The notes beneath the pieces are model-generated. The model saw only the letters and a list, made by a program, of their open reading frames with translations, had not been told where the DNA came from and did no database searches. This document shows, one piece after another, positions 16,005 through 19,080 of a stretch of DNA of 19,080 nt (the first letter of the stretch is position 1; every line of letters begins with the position of its first letter). Made by a program: the position numbers and the translations under genes. The stretch lies in contig CAILUB010000037.1 in the NCBI GenBank assembly GCA_903837305.1, forward strand, positions 1-19,080. The letters run 5' to 3'. Origin of the DNA: an uncultured Cytophagaceae bacterium (lineage in GTDB: Bacteria > Bacteroidota > Bacteroidia > Cytophagales > Spirosomataceae).

Positions 16005-17471
16005 ATGTTATCAGACAAGGATTTAGCTCAATTATCGAAACGAGGAATTACGCCTACGGAAATGAATCAACAAATTGATTTTTTTAAATCCGGCTTCCCT
16101 TGGATGAATTTGGAAAAATCCGCATCAATTGGGAATGGAATTTTTCAGTTTTCAAAGGAGCAGCTACAGGAATTCATCGCGCGCTTTGATCAGCAAAAAT
16201 CAGCGCTTTCCATTTTGAAGATGGTGCCAGCCTCTGGTGCAGCCACTCGGATGTTTAAATCACTGTTCGAATTCTTGTCGACCGGCGATGAAAATAAAGA
16301 ATGCACGAAGTTTTTCGATGAGTTGGATCACTTTGCTTTTTATCCAGAGCTACAAGAGCTTATTGTAGAGAAAGACGACTCGGCAGATATTCTACAAAAA
16401 CTACTCAGCTCTGCTGGAATGAATTATGGCCAAAAACCCAAAGGTCTCCTTGCTTTCCACTCCTACACAGATGGAGCACGAACTCCTTTAGAGGAACACA
16501 TCGTGGAGGCTGCGGCCTATGCATCCAATGGCCAAAAAGCCCGCTTGCATTTCACCGTTTCCCCAGAACACCGCAGCGGTTTCGAGGAATTAGTAAAACA
16601 ACTCGTTCCTAAATGGGAATCGAAAACCGGTATCCAATTCGAGATCACTTTCTCGGAACAAAAGCCTGCCACAGATACCATTGCCGTGAACCCGGATAAT
16701 ACTTTGTTCCGAGAAGCCGATGGATCACTCCTTTTTAGACCCGCTGGCCACGGAGCCCTGTTAGAGAATCTGAATGATTTACAGGCGGATGTGATCTTCA
16801 TCAAAAACATTGATAACGTGGTGCCGGATGCATTAAAACAGCCGACCATTGAATACAAGAAGGCCTTGGGAGGATTGTTGCTATGGATTTTGGAAGGAAT
16901 TGAACACTTGGACAAGCAATTGCAAGAAAATCCTTCAGAGGCCACGATCAATGAGGCCCTCCAGGAGATGGCCACTTATTTAGGTTTTGTGCCGGCGGCA
17001 GATTTCGCGTCTTCACCCCTAACAGATAAAGTTGCGACTATTCGCACCATTTTAGCTCGTCCAACCCGCGTTTGTGGGGTGGTAAAAAATACCGGAGAAC
17101 CGGGAGGAGGCCCATTCTGGTGTCAAGATGCGAAAGGAAATTTCACTTTGCAGCTCGTGGAATCCGCTCAGATTGATATGAAAGAAGAAGCTCAAAAAGC
17201 GAAATTTCACCAAGCATCCCACTTCAATCCAGTGGATTTAGTGTGTGCTACGCGTGGTTTGAACTTATTGAACTATCGCGATATGAATACGGGTTTTATC
17301 ACGGATAAGACCAAGGACGGGAAAGAATTAAAGGCGATGGAATTGCCGGGACTTTGGAACGGAGCGATGTCAGATTGGAACACCCTTTTTGTGGAAGTTC
17401 CTTTGGAAACATTCAACCCGGTGAAAACGGTGACAGATTTAGTGAGGCCTGCACACCAAAATAGGCAGTAA
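16005..17471 (+). CDS. DUF4301 family protein, possible UDP-sugar-pyrophosphorylase-like nucleotidyltransferase
   Basis: This encodes a 488-residue cytoplasmic protein with no signal peptide or membrane helix. I recognise the Bacteroidota DUF4301 family by VPASGAATRMF (74-84), YTDGARTPLEEH (154-165), RPAGHGALLENLN (245-257), NIDN (268-271) and GEPGGGPFW (364-372). The function is not established. The order of the glycine-rich TR motif, a strand ending FSEQ, a GSLLFRPAGHGALL block, a D-x-I-F-I-x-NIDN strand, QLVESAQI and FHQASHFNPVDL parallels UDP-glucose and UDP-GlcNAc pyrophosphorylases (PPGHG, NIDN, LLEIAQ and NTNN blocks). I therefore infer a GT-A-type nucleotidyltransferase; substrate unknown. 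TATTTTTA at 15979-15986 is a possible weak -7 element. It stands alone between recQ (divergent) and uxuA. Confidence 0.85.
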   Translation: MLSDKDLAQLSKRGITPTEMNQQIDFFKSGFPWMNLEKSASIGNGIFQFSKEQLQEFIARFDQQKSALSILKMVPASGAATRMFKSLFEFLSTGDENKECTKFFDELDHFAFYPELQELIVEKDDSADILQKLLSSAGMNYGQKPKGLLAFHSYTDGARTPLEEHIVEAAAYASNGQKARLHFTVSPEHRSGFEELVKQLVPKWESKTGIQFEITFSEQKPATDTIAVNPDNTLFREADGSLLFRPAGHGALLENLNDLQADVIFIKNIDNVVPDALKQPTIEYKKALGGLLLWILEGIEHLDKQLQENPSEATINEALQEMATYLGFVPAADFASSPLTDKVATIRTILARPTRVCGVVKNTGEPGGGPFWCQDAKGNFTLQLVESAQIDMKEEAQKAKFHQASHFNPVDLVCATRGLNLLNYRDMNTGFITDKTKDGKELKAMELPGLWNGAMSDWNTLFVEVPLETFNPVKTVTDLVRPAHQNRQ

Positions 17472-17475
17472 TTTT

Positions 17476-17504
17476 TTTGTTTGTAAAAAAACTCCCTATT
17501 TTTG
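17476..17504 (+). promoter_or_regulatory. Promoter in the DUF4301-uxuA gap
   Basis: TTTG (17476-17479), 17 bp, TATTTTTG (17497-17504) fits the Bacteroidota consensus, with a spacer at the short end of the range. A second TTTG at 17480-17483 leaves only 13 bp. Transcription would start near 17510 and meet a terminator at 17553, so its immediate product would be short unless the terminator is read through. Confidence 0.55.
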
Positions 17505-17540
17505 TCGCCCCTAGAAAGCAATTTTTAAGGAAGTATATAA

Positions 17541-17591
17541 ATGCTTGATTACAAAAACCTTGCCCGGTTTCCAGGCAAGGTTTTTTATTAA
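17541..17591 (+). other. Possible 16-codon leader peptide or short-RNA unit
   Basis: ATG 17541 opens a 16-codon frame (M-L-D-Y-K-N-L-A-R-F-P-G-K-V-F-Y, stop TAA 17589-17591). AAGGAAG ends 7 nt before the ATG, one of the few Shine-Dalgarno-like sequences in the window. A promoter lies 37 bp upstream, and most of the frame is the terminator hairpin itself. It may be a leader peptide with attenuation, a small RNA, or chance. There is no run of regulatory codons of one amino acid. Coding potential is unproven. Confidence 0.3.
17553..17586 (+). terminator. Intrinsic terminator upstream of uxuA
   Basis: AAAAACCTTGCC (17553-17564) pairs over 12 bp with GGCAAGGTTTTT (17574-17585) around a 9-nt loop, and the 3' arm runs into T6. 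It is a very strong bidirectional-looking hairpin. It can end DUF4301 transcription and also the short unit that starts at about 17510. Confidence 0.88.
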
Positions 17592-17595
17592 GTCC

Positions 17596-17636
17596 TAAAT
17601 AGGTAAAAACAGAGTGCAGATGCCTTTAAATAGGTA
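17596..17636 (+). repeat. 10-bp direct repeat upstream of uxuA
   Basis: TAAATAGGTA occurs at 17596-17605 and again at 17627-17636. The two copies are exactly 31 bp apart, about three helical turns, so they lie on the same DNA face. The second copy ends 16 bp before the uxuA ATG. They may be paired operator sites for a regulator. No standard -7 element is seen here. Confidence 0.5.
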
Positions 17637-17652
17637 GTAAACAAAAAAAACT

Positions 17653-18843
17653 ATGGCTTTAGAACAAACTTGGAGGTGGTTTGGACCGAATGATCCCGTA
17701 AAATTAGCTGATGTGCGCCAAGCAGGCGCCACAGGTATTGTGAGTGCATTGCACCAAATTCCAAACGGAAAGGTTTGGGAATTGAATGATATTTTAGAGC
17801 GCAAAGCGATCATTGAAGCCGCGGGATTAACGTGGTCTGTCATTGAGAGTATCCCCGTGCATGAGGATATAAAAACGCGTTCTGGTCATTTTAAGCAATA
17901 CATCGAAAACTACAAAACGTCGATAAGAAATGTAGGCAAAGCAGGTTTAAACCTAGTTTGTTATAATTTCATGCCCATTTTAGATTGGACACGAACCGAT
18001 TTAGATTTTCGTTTTCCGGATGGAAGTACGGGTTTACGCTTCGATGCGGCTGAATTCTGTGCCTTCGAGTTATTCTTATTGAAGCGCCCAGGAGCAGAGC
18101 AGCACTATACCAACGAGCAAATCGCCAGAGCTAAAAAATGGTTCGACGCATCGACTCAAGCACAACAAGAAAAATTAATTCGCAATATCATTGCCGGTCT
18201 TCCGGGTTCGGAAGAAAGCTTTACGTTGAAGTCTTTCCAAGAAGCATTGGATACCTATTCCGAAGTAGGGGAGAAGGAATTGCGTGAAAATTTATATGAA
18301 TTTATTCGAGAGATCACACCTGCAGCCGAGGAGGCTGGGGTCAATCTGTCCATTCACCCGGATGATCCTCCGTATCCGATTTTAGGCTTACCACGCGTGG
18401 TCAGTACTGAAAGTGATGCGTTACAATTATTAAATGCCTACGAAAGCAACGTGAATGGACTTTGTTTCTGTACGGGAAGCTATGGCGTTAGAGAGGATAA
18501 TGATTTAGTGGGGATGGTGGAGCGATTAGGTCACCGCATTAATTTCATTCACTTGCGGGCGACGCGACGTGATGAATTTGGAAATTTCCATGAGGCAGAC
18601 CATTTAGATGGGGATGTGGATATGTTTGGGGTGATGAAAGGCTTAGTGAATGAGCAGGACAAGCGCATGGCGTCTGGTCGCAAAGATTTCCGTTTGCCAT
18701 TCCGCCCAGATCACGGGCATCGAATGCTGGATGATTTACAAGAAGGAAAGAAGACGAATCCAGGCTATACGGCCATAGGTCGTTTGCGCGGTTTAGCGGA
18801 GTTACGTGGTTTGGAAATGGGAATCCGCGGGTTTTTGAAATAA
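17653..18843 (+). CDS. uxuA: Mannonate dehydratase
   Basis: UxuA dehydrates D-mannonate to 2-keto-3-deoxygluconate in glucuronate (hexuronate) breakdown. The 396-residue protein is a TIM barrel with the family signatures RWFGPNDPV (8-16) and YNFMPILDWTRTDL (104-117). Metal-ligand residues are His235 (SIHPDDPP), Cys273 (FCTGSYG), His300 (FIHLR) and Asp353 (RPDHGHRML), all present. Length is normal. It stands alone: no uronate isomerase (uxaC), mannonate oxidoreductase (uxuB) or KDG kinase is in the window, so pathway partners must be elsewhere. The start ATG follows an A-rich stretch with no Shine-Dalgarno. A terminator and a phased direct repeat lie upstream, which would suit substrate-controlled expression. 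No terminator hairpin is seen after its stop. Confidence 0.96.
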   Translation: MALEQTWRWFGPNDPVKLADVRQAGATGIVSALHQIPNGKVWELNDILERKAIIEAAGLTWSVIESIPVHEDIKTRSGHFKQYIENYKTSIRNVGKAGLNLVCYNFMPILDWTRTDLDFRFPDGSTGLRFDAAEFCAFELFLLKRPGAEQHYTNEQIARAKKWFDASTQAQQEKLIRNIIAGLPGSEESFTLKSFQEALDTYSEVGEKELRENLYEFIREITPAAEEAGVNLSIHPDDPPYPILGLPRVVSTESDALQLLNAYESNVNGLCFCTGSYGVREDNDLVGMVERLGHRINFIHLRATRRDEFGNFHEADHLDGDVDMFGVMKGLVNEQDKRMASGRKDFRLPFRPDHGHRMLDDLQEGKKTNPGYTAIGRLRGLAELRGLEMGIRGFLK

Positions 18844-18858
18844 TTTTCATTTTCCCCT

Positions 18859-18888
18859 TTTGATTTCTATATCTTATTGCTAACTTTG
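18859..18888 (+). promoter_or_regulatory. Promoter of rpsL (str operon)
   Basis: TTTG (18859-18862), 18 bp, TAACTTTG (18881-18888) matches the Bacteroidota consensus in every fixed base. Transcription would start near 18894, leaving a leader of about 90 nt before rpsL. Confidence 0.75.
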
Positions 18889-18893
18889 CACCC

Positions 18894-18983
18894 CCATTAG
18901 TGTGGGATAACTCTATCTTATTGAGTTTAACGCGCTTGCAGGGATTAAAAGAATTTTAAAATTTAAACGGTAATTATTCCAAA
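18894..18983 (+). promoter_or_regulatory. 5' leader of rpsL with possible small hairpins
   Basis: This is the long untranslated leader between the predicted start and rpsL. AACTC (18909-18913) can pair with GAGTT (18923-18927) around a 9-nt loop, and a CCCA/TGGG pairing lies just before it. Both are short. The region may carry ribosomal-protein autoregulation, but I recognise no known motif. Confidence 0.25.
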
Positions 18984-19080
18984 ATGCCAACTATTCAGCA
19001 ATTAGTGCGCAAGGGACGTGAGCAAATGACTTGGAAATCTAAGTCACCAGCTTTGGATTCTTGTCCACAAAGAAGAGGGG
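18984..19080 (+). CDS. rpsL: 30S ribosomal protein S12, 3' end cut by window
   Basis: S12 lies at the decoding centre of the small subunit and shapes translational accuracy. The first 32 residues are visible, starting MPTIQQLVRKGR and continuing through SKSPALDSCPQRRG, which is diagnostic for bacterial S12. The streptomycin-resistance positions (around Lys43 and Lys88 in E. coli numbering) lie beyond the window. It is probably the first gene of the str operon (rpsL-rpsG-fusA), but the partners are not visible. The start ATG at 18984 has no Shine-Dalgarno, only an A/T-rich leader, which suits a Bacteroidota ribosomal gene. Confidence 0.97.
   Translation, partial: MPTIQQLVRKGREQMTWKSKSPALDSCPQRRG

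Noticed and set aside
16517..16975. 152-codon minus-strand frame inside the DUF4301 gene
   Set aside because: Antisense to a gene with clear family motifs, Ser/Cys-rich with no family resemblance; a shadow frame.
17472..17652. tRNA or known riboswitch in the DUF4301-uxuA gap
   Set aside because: No cloverleaf arms or known aptamer core is visible; the only clear structure is the terminator stem.
1..19080. Mobile element, prophage, toxin-antitoxin, CRISPR or defence island
   Set aside because: No transposase, integrase, repeats array, TA pair or defence-type domain is seen; composition and codon use look even across the window.

Overview
This window is core chromosome from a member of the Bacteroidota, most likely the order Cytophagales (family and genus not resolved from sequence alone). 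Three things point there. Bacteroidota-restricted families are present (DUF4295, DUF4301 and a DUF6702-like protein). Intergenic regions carry the Bacteroidota housekeeping promoter (TTTG, 17-21 bp spacer, TAnnTTTG). Almost no gene start has a Shine-Dalgarno sequence. Gene content is nearly all housekeeping: there is no mobile element, phage gene, CRISPR array or tRNA/rRNA gene, and no gene-free stretch longer than about 180 bp.

Layout, left to right. (1) The 3' part of der (ribosome-assembly GTPase) runs into the 3' end of a secreted BNR/Ycf48-like beta-propeller gene on the other strand. (2) glnS lies divergent from the propeller gene and abuts the end of ftsY. (3) The minus-strand unit rpmG - DUF4295 - terminator - ftsY joins ribosomal proteins to the SRP receptor. 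(4) A back-to-back promoter pair separates rpmG from a plus-strand operon: nuoD, a polyprenyl diphosphate synthase, a rhomboid protease, dxr, rseP and a DUF6702-like exported protein. These genes are spaced 0-17 bp apart or overlap, so they are very probably co-transcribed. The operon mixes the quinone-binding subunit of complex I, two isoprenoid-pathway enzymes and two intramembrane proteases. (5) lon follows after an 80-bp regulatory gap and overlaps recQ tail to tail. (6) A DUF4301 gene comes next, then a 181-bp gap holding what looks like a self-contained mini transcription unit and a helically phased direct repeat, then uxuA (mannonate dehydratase). (7) A strong promoter and leader lead into rpsL, the first gene of a probable str ribosomal operon, which is cut by the window end.

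Most items are well-known families. I found no obvious new defence or mobile system. The most interesting leads are: the DUF4301 protein, whose motif order resembles UDP-sugar pyrophosphorylases; the roughly 80-nt promoter/start codon/terminator unit at 17476-17591; the phased 10-bp repeat before uxuA; the isolated nuoD heading an isoprenoid and membrane-protease operon; and the palindromic back-to-back promoters at rpmG/nuoD. All promoter calls are pattern matches by eye and lack transcript evidence.
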